Shown: one piece after another, positions 21,840 through 28,912 of the stretch
Numbering within the stretch: position 1 is the first letter of the stretch
How the letters are laid out: every line of letters begins with the position of its first letter
Assembly (NCBI RefSeq): GCF_019904295.1
Contig: NZ_CP065359.1
Coordinates: 3,001,001-3,065,000 of the forward strand
Origin: Ruegeria sp. SCSIO 43209
Lineage (GTDB): Bacteria > Pseudomonadota > Alphaproteobacteria > Rhodobacterales > Rhodobacteraceae
Direction: 5' to 3'
Length of the DNA stretch: 64,000 bases
The notes under the pieces: generated by a model
The model's input: only the letters and a program-made list of their open reading frames with translations
What the model was told of the DNA's origin: nothing
Database searches by the model: none
Translations under genes and position numbers: made by a program

Positions 21840-22874
21840 ATGTTTCTGATCGGATTATTCGGAATGGCCGCCATGGGTGGTGCCGCCTACGCAATCAGCG
21901 ACGTACTTGTGCCAGAAGACAAAGGCGATGACGAGGAGGAAGACGATCGCATCGAGGAAACGGCCGACGACGACCTGTCGGAAGGCAATTTGCTTGACGC
22001 GGACGAGAATGTCGACGAGCCCAGCTCTGCCGAGGAAACCGACTCTGACACTGGTGAGATTGTGTCCGAGTATGAAGGCGATCTGGTCATTGCGGGCGAT
22101 GAGGATGCGGATGTTGTGACCGGGCAGGAAGGCAACGATCAGATCAACGGATATGGCGGGGACGACTGGATCGACGGCGGCGCTGGCAACGACGTGTTGT
22201 ATGGCGGTGGTGGCGGGGACGTCCTGTTTGGCAACCTCGGGAATGATGTGCTCCATGGTGAATATGGTGACGACGCGCTGGACGGAATGTCAGGAAATGA
22301 CGACCTGTATGGTCATTTCGGAACAGATGATCTGAGCGGCGGTGATGGGAATGACCGGCTTTTTGGTGGTCAGGGCGATGACACGTTAAGCGGCGATGAC
22401 GGCGACGACGCGCTACAAGGCGGAGATGGCGACGACTACCTTGTTGGGGGTGCCGGTGAAGACGCCCTGTTTGGCGGAGATGGTGATGACATCTTGTCCG
22501 GAGAAGATGGTCCGGACGAACCTGCGCGCGACTTCCTAAACGGGGGCTCTGGGGGCGACGTCATTCTTGCCGAAGACGGCGATGTGGTCACAGGTGGAGA
22601 GGGTGAGGACGAGATCGTTGTGCAGTCCGACCCCGAGCAGGAAGCCACGACAATCATGGATTTCCAGATCGGTCACGACAAGCTTCTTATCACCTGGGAC
22701 AACCCGGAAGAACCGGAATTGACGATCGAACAGGACAGTGAAAACAACAGCTTGACCCATGTTCGGGTCAATGGCGAAGACGTCGCTCAGCTTTTTGGCG
22801 CAGAGGGTCTGACTGTTGAAGATATTCAGTTTGTGACCGAAGCCCAGTTGGAGCAGTACGCCTTCACCAGTTGA
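21840..22874 (+). CDS. RTX-type calcium-binding repeat protein with N-terminal membrane segment
   Basis: A 344-residue acidic protein. Residues 1-20 are hydrophobic (MFLIGLFGMAAMGGAAYAIS) and act as a signal or anchor; residues 25-85 form an Asp/Glu-rich linker. Residues about 95-235 hold many nonapeptide RTX repeats of the GGxGxDxLx kind (GGAGNDVLYGG, GGDGNDRLFGG, GGAGEDALFGG) that fold into a calcium-binding beta-roll. A C-terminal domain (about 250-344) with IMDFQIGHDKLLITW resembles the end domain of roseobacter RTX proteins. The start ATG 21840 has GGAGGG upstream. The N-terminal helix is unusual for a type I secretion substrate. Function unknown. Confidence 0.85.
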   Translation: MFLIGLFGMAAMGGAAYAISDVLVPEDKGDDEEEDDRIEETADDDLSEGNLLDADENVDEPSSAEETDSDTGEIVSEYEGDLVIAGDEDADVVTGQEGNDQINGYGGDDWIDGGAGNDVLYGGGGGDVLFGNLGNDVLHGEYGDDALDGMSGNDDLYGHFGTDDLSGGDGNDRLFGGQGDDTLSGDDGDDALQGGDGDDYLVGGAGEDALFGGDGDDILSGEDGPDEPARDFLNGGSGGDVILAEDGDVVTGGEGEDEIVVQSDPEQEATTIMDFQIGHDKLLITWDNPEEPELTIEQDSENNSLTHVRVNGEDVAQLFGAEGLTVEDIQFVTEAQLEQYAFTS

Positions 22875-22889
22875 GCCTGCAGAATCCCT

Positions 22890-22918
22890 TTGCCATTTGC
22901 GGTGAATGCGCCTATACG
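22890..22918 (+). promoter_or_regulatory. Promoter candidate for rpsO
   Basis: A -35 hexamer TTGCCA (22890-22895) and a -10 TATACG (22913-22918) are separated by 17 bp, a good sigma-70-type match. It lies 16 bp after the RTX stop codon and about 100 bp before the rpsO start. Confidence 0.5.
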
Positions 22919-22925
22919 CGCCCAT

Positions 22926-22949
22926 CCGCATCGGAATCGGTGCGGTTTT
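22926..22949 (+). terminator. Hairpin with T-tract, RTX terminator or rpsO leader attenuator
   Basis: CCGCATCG (22926-22933) pairs with CGGTGCGG (22938-22945) around a GAAT loop, with one G-T wobble, followed by TTTT. It could end the RTX transcript. However, it lies just downstream of the rpsO promoter candidate and so could also act within the rpsO leader. Confidence 0.55.
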
Positions 22950-23017
22950 CTCCATGGGCCTGTGCTGGACGACATCCCGGCCTGCGCCATCAACTCTAAC
23001 CTTTAAAGGAGACCCCG

Positions 23018-23287
23018 ATGTCGATTACTGCCGCTGATAAAGCACGCGTCATGAAAGAATTCGCAACCAAGGACGGCGACACTGGTTCGCCTGAAGTCCA
23101 GGTTGCTATCCTGACCTCGCGCATCAACACCCTGACCGAGCACTTCAAAACCCACAAGAAAGACAACCACGGTCGTCGTGGTCTGCTGAAGATGGTTGCT
23201 CAGCGCCGTAAGCTGCTGGACTATCTGAAGGGCAAAGAAGAAGCACGCTATCAGGACCTGATCAAAAAGCTGGGCATCCGCCGCTAA
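23018..23287 (+). CDS. rpsO: 30S ribosomal protein S15
   Basis: The 89-residue S15 protein, of standard length, binds 16S rRNA in the platform of the small subunit. Recognised from [40 protein letters not shown] and the C-terminal [10 protein letters not shown] strong ribosome site AAAGGAGA lies upstream. pnp, its usual partner, is 5.6 kb downstream. Confidence 0.99.
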   Translation: MSITAADKARVMKEFATKDGDTGSPEVQVAILTSRINTLTEHFKTHKKDNHGRRGLLKMVAQRRKLLDYLKGKEEARYQDLIKKLGIRR

Positions 23288-23349
23288 ACGCGTTTTGTTC
23301 ATGTTGTACAGGCGCTGAGGCCCTGTTCGTACAAATTGTACATCTTGTA

Positions 23350-23379
23350 CGCCCGCCATTTGGTGGGCGTATTTGTTTT
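23350..23379 (+). terminator. rpsO terminator
   Basis: CGCCCGCC (23350-23357) and GGTGGGCG (23362-23369) form a stem with one wobble pair and an ATTT loop, followed by TATTTGTTTT. It lies 62 bp after rpsO. Confidence 0.75.
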
Positions 23380-23620
23380 GGTCACTGTCTAATCTAGTGA
23401 ACTGTGCGGCGCGCGAATTTCCCGCCATGTTCATGAGAGACGGCACACACATACCTGCGGCCCAAACCTTACCGCTACGCAAAGAAGCGCAAACTTTTTT
23501 AACTTCCTGTGAACCACTTCACTGAACGCGGTCAAAGATTGCGCCATTCTGAGGATGTTAGTGAGTAGGCGCTTCTTTTGTTTCGAGCGTCAGGTTTTTC
23601 ATAGTCCTCCCTTTTTTACT

Positions 23621-23655
23621 GGGCGTGCCTGTAGCGGGCGCGCCCATTTTCGTTC
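23621..23655 (+). terminator. Intrinsic terminator without an assigned upstream gene
   Basis: GGGCGTGCC (23621-23629) pairs with GGCGCGCCC (23637-23645) around a TGTAGCG loop, followed by ATTTTCGTT on the plus strand. The minus-strand MFS gene ends at 23674, but the minus-strand reading of this hairpin lacks a T-tract. It therefore fits a plus-strand transcript starting after the rpsO terminator. Confidence 0.55.
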
Positions 23656-23673
23656 GGGACACACTGATGAAAC

Positions 23674-24921
23674 CTACTTGCCCTTGGTATCAAGCGCCTG
23701 AACGCCGGGATGGCGAAACAGTTTCGCCATCGCAATCAATGCCAGTACACCGCAGATGACCGCGAGCACGAAAGGCATCCGCAAATTGATAGCCATGAGG
23801 GACCCGCTGAGGGCCGTAATGGTCCCGGAGCCCAACGCGTAGATGGCGACTGTCACACCCATGACCCAACCTTGCTCGGTTGGGCCGACGCTCGCGGAAA
23901 ACAACGAAAGCATGGTCGGGTACATGATCGCGAACGCGATGGTTATCGGAACAATCAGGACATAGGTCAGATCGGCCATGGGGTTCAGCATGAAGGCCAA
24001 TATCCCAAGTGCCATCGCTGCAATGGAGACATACAGAATCGGAAACTTTTTGTACCGCTCGTGCAGCGGCGCGGTGAGGTAGGCACTGCCAAAGGCCATG
24101 GAGCCTCCGAACACGGCGAGGGCCATGCTGTTTTGAAGCGTACTGAACTTGAACCGGGTCAGCAGATACGTGTCGATGAAGAAGAAAAACGCATTCAGGC
24201 ACATCAGCGAGAACAACATGACGACCGAAAGCCGCAAAACGACCGGGTTCGAGAAGACTTTCCACAGGTTCAAAACAACATCTAAAAGCCCGAAGTCAAT
24301 TTTTTGTCTTTTGAAACCGGGTTCGGAGAAGAAGAACAGAATCAGTGCCATGTTGATCAGGATCAGGGCAATGGCGACGTAGAAAGGCAGTTCCAGTGAC
24401 GCAAATGATCCCATCAGGTTTTGGTCGCTGAGCAATCCTGAAATCAGTGGCCCCCCGAGCAGGCCCAGCGCGGATGCCGCAACAATCATCCCGAGGTTTT
24501 TTGATTTCTCCTGATCGTCATGGCTGATGTCGATCAATGCGGCCTGCGCAATGGGTTGGTTGGCCGTCGTAAACCCGGAAATGGCTCGCCCCAAAAGTAA
24601 CAGCCAATAGCTGGACGTCATGATCGCGGCCACAGTCAGAACATAGCCGATCAGGGCACCGGTAAGGCAGATCATGATGCCTGTTTTACGCCCGATATAA
24701 TCCGACAACTTGGCGATAAAGGCCGCCCCGAAAAAGTAGAACAGAAAGAAGACGACAATCAGAATCGTATAGTCGAGCTGGCGGATATTCGTCGCTGTTC
24801 CATGTGCGAGGAAAGCCTGGTGTGGATCCAGCAGGATCGTGTTGAAAATCGGCACGATCAATCCAAAACCCATCACGTCAATGAATACGACCAGCAACAG
24901 AGACAATCGTGAAAGGTTCAT
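23674..24921 (-). CDS. MFS transporter, TetA-like
   Basis: A 415-residue inner-membrane transporter with about 12 hydrophobic segments. The N-terminal half has FIDVMGFGLIVPIF, the loop motif AKLSDYIGRKTG (motif A) and GRAISGFTTANQPIAQAALID as in the TCR/Tet class of drug:proton antiporters. The substrate is not known. The start ATG 24921 has GAGGATG upstream. A perfect palindrome (24934-24949) overlaps its promoter or leader, suggesting a repressor, but no regulator gene is adjacent. It is monocistronic. Confidence 0.88.
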   Translation of the reverse strand: MNLSRLSLLLVVFIDVMGFGLIVPIFNTILLDPHQAFLAHGTATNIRQLDYTILIVVFFLFYFFGAAFIAKLSDYIGRKTGIMICLTGALIGYVLTVAAIMTSSYWLLLLGRAISGFTTANQPIAQAALIDISHDDQEKSKNLGMIVAASALGLLGGPLISGLLSDQNLMGSFASLELPFYVAIALILINMALILFFFSEPGFKRQKIDFGLLDVVLNLWKVFSNPVVLRLSVVMLFSLMCLNAFFFFIDTYLLTRFKFSTLQNSMALAVFGGSMAFGSAYLTAPLHERYKKFPILYVSIAAMALGILAFMLNPMADLTYVLIVPITIAFAIMYPTMLSLFSASVGPTEQGWVMGVTVAIYALGSGTITALSGSLMAINLRMPFVLAVICGVLALIAMAKLFRHPGVQALDTKGK

Positions 24922-24933
24922 AACAGCATCCTC

Positions 24934-24949
24934 ATTACGGTCCCGTAAT
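24934..24949. promoter_or_regulatory. Operator palindrome before the MFS gene
   Basis: ATTACGG-TC-CCGTAAT has perfect 7-bp arms and a 2-bp centre, a TetR-type operator shape. It ends 13 bp before the start codon of the MFS transporter on the minus strand. Confidence 0.5.
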
Positions 24950-25367
24950 AATCCAATTTCAAAACGTCGAGGAGGTCGGCCACATCACAAGAAACACGCG
25001 CTGCGCCAAGATTTGCCCGTAGTCAGGGTATGGGCTCTTTTGTTTTCTGTCCAATTTGGCGCGGCGACGGGCGGTATCCGGGTGGCTGACCTTGGGTTTC
25101 GAATTGTGACGCCGCGTCGCGAAAGCCGGGCCCTAGGTTAGAAGGTTGACGTAAGCGTAAGCAGTGCCGTGATTTTTTTCCAAGCGGTCAAAAAAATGAT
25201 GCAAACAGCAGATTTCTTCCCCCTTTCTCGGCACCCTATTTTTCTTACATGGACGGTGTCGCTGCGGGTTCACACTCACGGAAGTTGGTCTTTGAGCCCT
25301 TCCCTCAAGTGGCTTGGACCTGACCCGCAGCGGCAAGGATTTGATGACCATATGTTGCGGGAGTTGA
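24950..25367. other. Gene-free stretch
   Basis: About 420 bp without a convincing coding sequence on either strand. It contains TTGACGTAAGCGTAAGC (about 25146-25162), which resembles a promoter -35 or a MerR-type site, and a T-rich run near 25172. Nothing else is evident. It may be the remains of an older gene or a long 5' region for the small frame that follows. Confidence 0.3.
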
Positions 25368-25580
25368 ATGATGCCATTGAAGTCAATTCTGAGCCGGGTG
25401 TTTGCAACCAAGATGTCTGAGACGTCCAACGCCACAAATGCGCGGTCGATTTTGAATAATCCCTACGACCATAAGAAGGCAATTTCGAAGGTTGAGACAG
25501 CGGCGGTTCTTCGCGGGATCCTAGAAGATGAAAAGATGGAATATCCAACCCAAGGCAAACGCAAGGATTCGCTGCACTGA
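25368..25580 (+). CDS. Small hypothetical protein
   Basis: A 70-codon frame with GGGAG five bases before its ATG. The product is basic and polar (KSILSRVFATKM, then NPYDHKKAISKVETAAVLRG), without a signal peptide or membrane helix. I do not recognise it. It is followed by a strong bidirectional terminator at 25647-25673, which supports a plus-strand transcript. An alternative start at 25413 would give 55 residues. It may be spurious. Confidence 0.3.
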   Translation: MMPLKSILSRVFATKMSETSNATNARSILNNPYDHKKAISKVETAAVLRGILEDEKMEYPTQGKRKDSLH

Positions 25581-25646
25581 CCGCCGTTTGGTACGCTCCT
25601 GACGACTTCTGCATGGGCACGCGCTACAGGGGCCGCTCCGGACCAA

Positions 25647-25680
25647 AAACGCCCGCCGAATTGGCGGGCGTTTCGGTTTT
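25647..25680. terminator. Bidirectional terminator
   Basis: AAACGCCCGCC (25647-25657) and GGCGGGCGTTT (25663-25673) form a perfect 11-bp stem with loop GAATT. A T-tract follows on the plus strand (TTTCGGTTTT) and an A-tract precedes, giving TTTTT on the minus strand. It ends the BCCT transporter gene from the right and any plus-strand transcript from the left. Confidence 0.85.
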
Positions 25681-25696
25681 CTCAGGATAATCCCAG

Positions 25697-27298
25697 TTAC
25701 ATCTTGGCCTTTTCTGATTTAAGCGCCAGCCACAGGCAGTAGCACATGATCAGAACCACCAAGGTAAACGGAATTCCAGTCGACACCGCTGCCCCTTGCA
25801 AGGCAGAGAGACCTCCGCCCAGCAGCAGTGCGATTGCAACAAGGCCTTCAAGCGTGCACCAGAACACGCGTTGCACAACTGGTGCGTCCATCTTGCCGCC
25901 TGCCGTGATCGTATCGATCACCAGCGAGCCTGAGTCCGACGATGTGACAAAGAACACAACGATCAGGATCAGAGCGATCGGGGCAATGATGCCGTAAAGC
26001 GGCAGCTCTTTCAGGAAGCCGAACAGCGCGCCCTCGGGGGCATAGCTTTCGATCACTGTGGCGCGGACGCCCTCTGCTCCGCCTGCGTTCAGCATGTCAA
26101 TTGCGGCGCCACCAAAGGTCGACATCCACAGGGCGCAAACCGCAGTGGGTGCCAACAAGGCGCAGATCACGAACTCACGCACCGTACGACCTTTGGAAAT
26201 GCGGGCGATGAACATGCCCACGAAAGGTGACCACGCAATCCACCAGGCCCAGTAGAAGGTTGTCCAGCCGTGGAAGTAGCTGGTGTCTTCCCGACCGAAC
26301 GGATTGGACAGGGCCGGTAGATGGGTCACGTAATCCACCATAACGTTGAAGTACCGTGCAATGGCGGTTCCGACACCGGTAACTACGATGACGAAGATGA
26401 ACAGTCCTACGGCCATGATCATGTTGATCTCACTCAACCGTTTGACACCTGCATCCATGCCCATCAGGACCGAGCCCAGTGCGATCATCGTAATGCCTAT
26501 GATCAGCAGGACGGTGACGGTGGGGCTGGGTTCGATGCCAAAGACCTCATACAGCCCGGCGGCCACCTGTTGTGCGCCCAAACCCAATGATGTGGTCAGG
26601 CCGAAGAGGGTCGCGAATACTGCCAGAGTATCGATGATGTGGCCCCACCAGCCCCAGACGCGCTCGCCCAGGATCGGATAGAAAGCCGAACGCAGGGTCA
26701 ATGGTAGCCCGAGATTATAGCTGAAGATTGCAAGCGCCAGACCAACGGCCGCATATACCGCCCAGCCTTCGAGACCCCAATGATGGATCGTGCCGACAAT
26801 GCCGATGTATTCGTTACCCGGCACAGCGATATCGATGCCCAGCGGGCGGGCGTTGCCGTCTTCTGCAAAGTTGTAATAGACCGGCTCCATCACGCCGAAG
26901 AACAACAGCCCGATGCCGATCCCGGCCGCGAACATCATCGCGATCCATCCGGCGTAGGAATAGTCGGGTTTGGCGTCCTTGCCGCCGATCCGCACCTTGC
27001 CCACCGGCAAGATGATCAACACCAGACAGAACAGGGTGATTGCGTCAACCGACAGCACCAGAAACCAGTCAAACGTGCTGGTCAGCCATGGTCGGAGCCA
27101 GCCAAAGAACGTGGCTGCGGATTCCTGATTTGCCAGCGCGATCAGGACGAACGCAAAGATCAGGATACTAGAGATCAAAAAGACCGGGTTATGGATGTCC
27201 AGACCGAAAGGCCGGACATTGTCCTGCCCCAGCTCATATTCGGTCTCAAAGTCATAAATCCGGGGATCCGGATCCAGCATTTTCTTGGTTTGTGCCAT
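25697..27298 (-). CDS. BCCT-family betaine/choline/carnitine transporter
   Basis: A 533-residue inner-membrane transporter with about 12 hydrophobic helices. Family signatures: GIGIGLLFFGVMEPVYYN, GLALAIFSYNLGLPLTLRSA, and WTTFYWAWWIAWSPFVGMFI followed by ARISKGRTVREF. BCCT proteins import betaine-like quaternary ammonium compounds using sodium or protons, for osmoprotection or nutrition. The start ATG 27298 has AGAAGGGC upstream. Choline-oxidation genes are not adjacent, so the precise substrate is open. Uptake of a trimethylammonium compound would fit the organism's tmpAB genes, but that is speculative. Confidence 0.93.
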   Translation of the reverse strand: MAQTKKMLDPDPRIYDFETEYELGQDNVRPFGLDIHNPVFLISSILIFAFVLIALANQESAATFFGWLRPWLTSTFDWFLVLSVDAITLFCLVLIILPVGKVRIGGKDAKPDYSYAGWIAMMFAAGIGIGLLFFGVMEPVYYNFAEDGNARPLGIDIAVPGNEYIGIVGTIHHWGLEGWAVYAAVGLALAIFSYNLGLPLTLRSAFYPILGERVWGWWGHIIDTLAVFATLFGLTTSLGLGAQQVAAGLYEVFGIEPSPTVTVLLIIGITMIALGSVLMGMDAGVKRLSEINMIMAVGLFIFVIVVTGVGTAIARYFNVMVDYVTHLPALSNPFGREDTSYFHGWTTFYWAWWIAWSPFVGMFIARISKGRTVREFVICALLAPTAVCALWMSTFGGAAIDMLNAGGAEGVRATVIESYAPEGALFGFLKELPLYGIIAPIALILIVVFFVTSSDSGSLVIDTITAGGKMDAPVVQRVFWCTLEGLVAIALLLGGGLSALQGAAVSTGIPFTLVVLIMCYCLWLALKSEKAKM

Positions 27299-27447
27299 GC
27301 GTCTGCCCTTCTGTTCGCTACGTGCAAACGCCAAGGTATTCGACCGGCGGACGGAGGTGATATTCGTATTCCCTTGGCGCGTTTCCGTCGTTTCGACCGC
27401 AGGTATGGTGGTTTCAGCCTATACGGATACTAAATTTTCACCAAATA

Positions 27448-27465
27448 TATTCGATTTCGCGAATA
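27448..27465. promoter_or_regulatory. Palindrome upstream of the BCCT gene
   Basis: TATTCG-ATTTCG-CGAATA has perfect 6-bp arms. It lies 150 bp upstream of the BCCT start and 100 bp upstream of the divergent arsR-type gene. It differs from the ArsR-type sites, so it may serve the BCCT promoter. Confidence 0.35.
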
Positions 27466-27519
27466 ATTAGGCGGTGGGAGCGACCGAATTAGCTTTCAGA
27501 GCTGCAAATATCCTGTTAT

Positions 27520-27535
27520 TCAACCAAATGGTTGA
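27520..27535. promoter_or_regulatory. ArsR-type operator, copy 1
   Basis: TCAACCA-AA-TGGTTGA is a perfect palindrome with 7-bp arms, 31 bp before the ArsR-family start codon. A near-identical copy follows 39 bp downstream. Confidence 0.6.
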
Positions 27536-27558
27536 CTGAAGCAGAAAAGGCATGTAAT

Positions 27559-27574
27559 TCATCCAAATGGTTGA
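27559..27574. promoter_or_regulatory. ArsR-type operator, copy 2, overlapping the start codon
   Basis: TCATCCAAATGGTTGA differs from copy 1 by one base and contains the ATG (27567) of the ArsR-family gene. Binding here would block both transcription and ribosome entry, indicating autoregulation. Confidence 0.55.
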
Positions 27575-27920
27575 ACGAGAGAATCGCTATGACCTAAGCG
27601 CTATATTGAAGGCCGCGTCCGACCCAACCCGCCGCGTGATCCTAACGATGCTCGCGCAGCAGGGCCCCTTGCGGGTGACGGATATTGCGCGGCAATTCGA
27701 TATGAGCCTCAACTCGGTTTCCAAGCACATCAAGGTGCTCGAGAATGCCGGGCTGGTGCGGCGTCGGACGGAATGGCGCGAGCATCTGATCGAGGTGCAG
27801 ATGGCCCCCTTGTCAGCCGTGGATGACTGGTTCGCCGGGCTGCGTTCGATCTGGGCGCTTCGGCTGGACGCCTTGGAAACTGCTTTGGAGGACCCAGAAG
27901 ATGACGGAACTGTCCCTTGA
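27567..27920 (+). CDS. ArsR/SmtB-family repressor
   Basis: A 117-residue winged-HTH regulator: KAASDPTRRVILTMLAQQGP then DIARQFDMSLNSVSKHIKVL (recognition helix) and GLVRRRTEWREHLIEV. No cysteine or histidine metal-binding cluster typical of ArsR/SmtB sensors is seen, so it belongs to the group paired with SRPBCC proteins and probably senses something other than metal. The ribosome site is weak (AAAAGG, 16 bp away). It overlaps the next gene by 20 bp and its own start lies inside a putative operator. Confidence 0.9.
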   Translation: MVERENRYDLSAILKAASDPTRRVILTMLAQQGPLRVTDIARQFDMSLNSVSKHIKVLENAGLVRRRTEWREHLIEVQMAPLSAVDDWFAGLRSIWALRLDALETALEDPEDDGTVP

Positions 27921-28323
27921 AATAACCCGCGCCATTCCGCACCCGCCGGAAAAGGTTTTTGATGCTTGGCTAGACCCGGAAATGCTGGCCAAGTTCATGC
28001 TGCCCGGTCCCAACATGTCAGTGCCCGAAGCTTATTCTGACGCCAAGGTAGGGGGCCGGTTCAAGATCATCATGCGCGCGCCCGAGGCCGGGGACCTTCC
28101 GCATGAGGGCGAATACAAGGTGATCGACCGGCCCAATCGGCTGCAATTCACTTGGAATTCTCCTTACAGTCAGGACGATTCCACCGTGACGCTGGATTTC
28201 ACTCCAACCGATAAGGGCACGGAATTGCGCCTGCACCACATCCGCTTCCCTTCGGAAGAAAGCCGAGACAATCATGAAGGCGGCTGGACCCGAATCCTTG
28301 AGACGCTGGAGGGTGCGCTGTGA
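27901..28323 (+). CDS. SRPBCC (AHSA1-like) domain protein
   Basis: A 140-residue START/Bet v1-like protein with a hydrophobic ligand cavity fold: TRAIPHPPEKVFDAWLDPEML, GGRFKIIMRAPE, YKVIDRPNRLQFTWNSP and the C-terminal EGGWTRILETLEGA. Such proteins commonly follow an ArsR-family gene and may bind a small lipophilic ligand; none has been assigned here. The ATG 27901 has GGAGGACC upstream and lies within the end of the arsR-type gene. Confidence 0.9.
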   Translation: MTELSLEITRAIPHPPEKVFDAWLDPEMLAKFMLPGPNMSVPEAYSDAKVGGRFKIIMRAPEAGDLPHEGEYKVIDRPNRLQFTWNSPYSQDDSTVTLDFTPTDKGTELRLHHIRFPSEESRDNHEGGWTRILETLEGAL

Positions 28324-28688
28324 TCAACTGGCTTGCCCTTGGCGCGGGAGTCACCGCCGCCTTTCTGCTAGGGTGGCTGGTCTACGGACCTGTGGGATTT
28401 CAGAAACGTTGGGCCGAAGGTACTCGGATCGATCCGACACCGCCTGACACCCCACCTCTGCCTCAACTGGCAGCCCAGATCATATTTCTGATCCTGCTGG
28501 CTGCTGTGATCGCCGTGACCGAGACCACCAACAGCCTTGGCGTTGCAGTTCTGGCCATCCTCGCGGTGGCTGCTCAGGCCGCATCGGTCGGGGCATGGGC
28601 GCAGAAAAGCGGCTTCGCCATCGCAGTCGACACCGGATATGCGCTGGGCTGCGGCGTGGTGATGATATTGGCGCACGCTATCCTTTGA
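28320..28688 (+). CDS. DUF1761 family membrane protein
   Basis: A 122-residue protein with four hydrophobic segments (MINWLALGAGVTAAFLLGWL; AQIIFLILLAAVIAV; VAVLAILAVAAQAASVGAW; TGYALGCGVVMILAHAIL). It matches DUF1761 by length and layout. The start is GTG overlapping the SRPBCC stop by 4 bp (GTGA). It forms an operon with ArsR and SRPBCC genes; function unknown, perhaps export or sensing of the same compound. Confidence 0.75.
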   Translation: MINWLALGAGVTAAFLLGWLVYGPVGFQKRWAEGTRIDPTPPDTPPLPQLAAQIIFLILLAAVIAVTETTNSLGVAVLAILAVAAQAASVGAWAQKSGFAIAVDTGYALGCGVVMILAHAIL

Positions 28689-28912
28689 TACATCGGCCGC
28701 TGCCCAGCTTGGGCGGGGGTTAGGCAATCCCCTGCCCCCCAAAAACTCCCGACTTTCCAAAGCTTGCAAACTGATGTATGGGCCTGTCATCTGAGACGTT
28801 GTGCCCTGACCCCGGCACTCGAATGGAAGATAAAGTGGGGTCGGCGGCAATGGGGCCGCCATGCAAACCGGAGACCCGCAGGGGCGGGAGTGCTCCGTTC
28901 TAGGATACGCAT

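Larger units (their letters stand above)
23288..23673. other. Gene-free stretch after rpsO with a possible small RNA
   Basis: This 386-bp gap holds the rpsO terminator (23350-23379), then about 240 bp without a convincing gene, then a second plus-oriented hairpin (23621-23655). Two short plus-strand frames, at 23427 (32 codons) and 23557 (48 codons, preceded by GAGG), have no recognisable similarity. The sequence AGTCCTCCCTTTTTTACT just before the second hairpin carries a CCTCCC anti-Shine-Dalgarno motif. Confidence 0.4.

Noticed and set aside
23003..23482. A 159-codon minus-strand frame over rpsO
   Set aside because: It runs antisense to rpsO and through its terminator, with no ribosome site or similarity.
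25133..25435. A 100-codon minus-strand frame in the gap before the BCCT gene
   Set aside because: No ribosome site, mixed composition and overlap with a better plus-strand frame; no recognisable protein.
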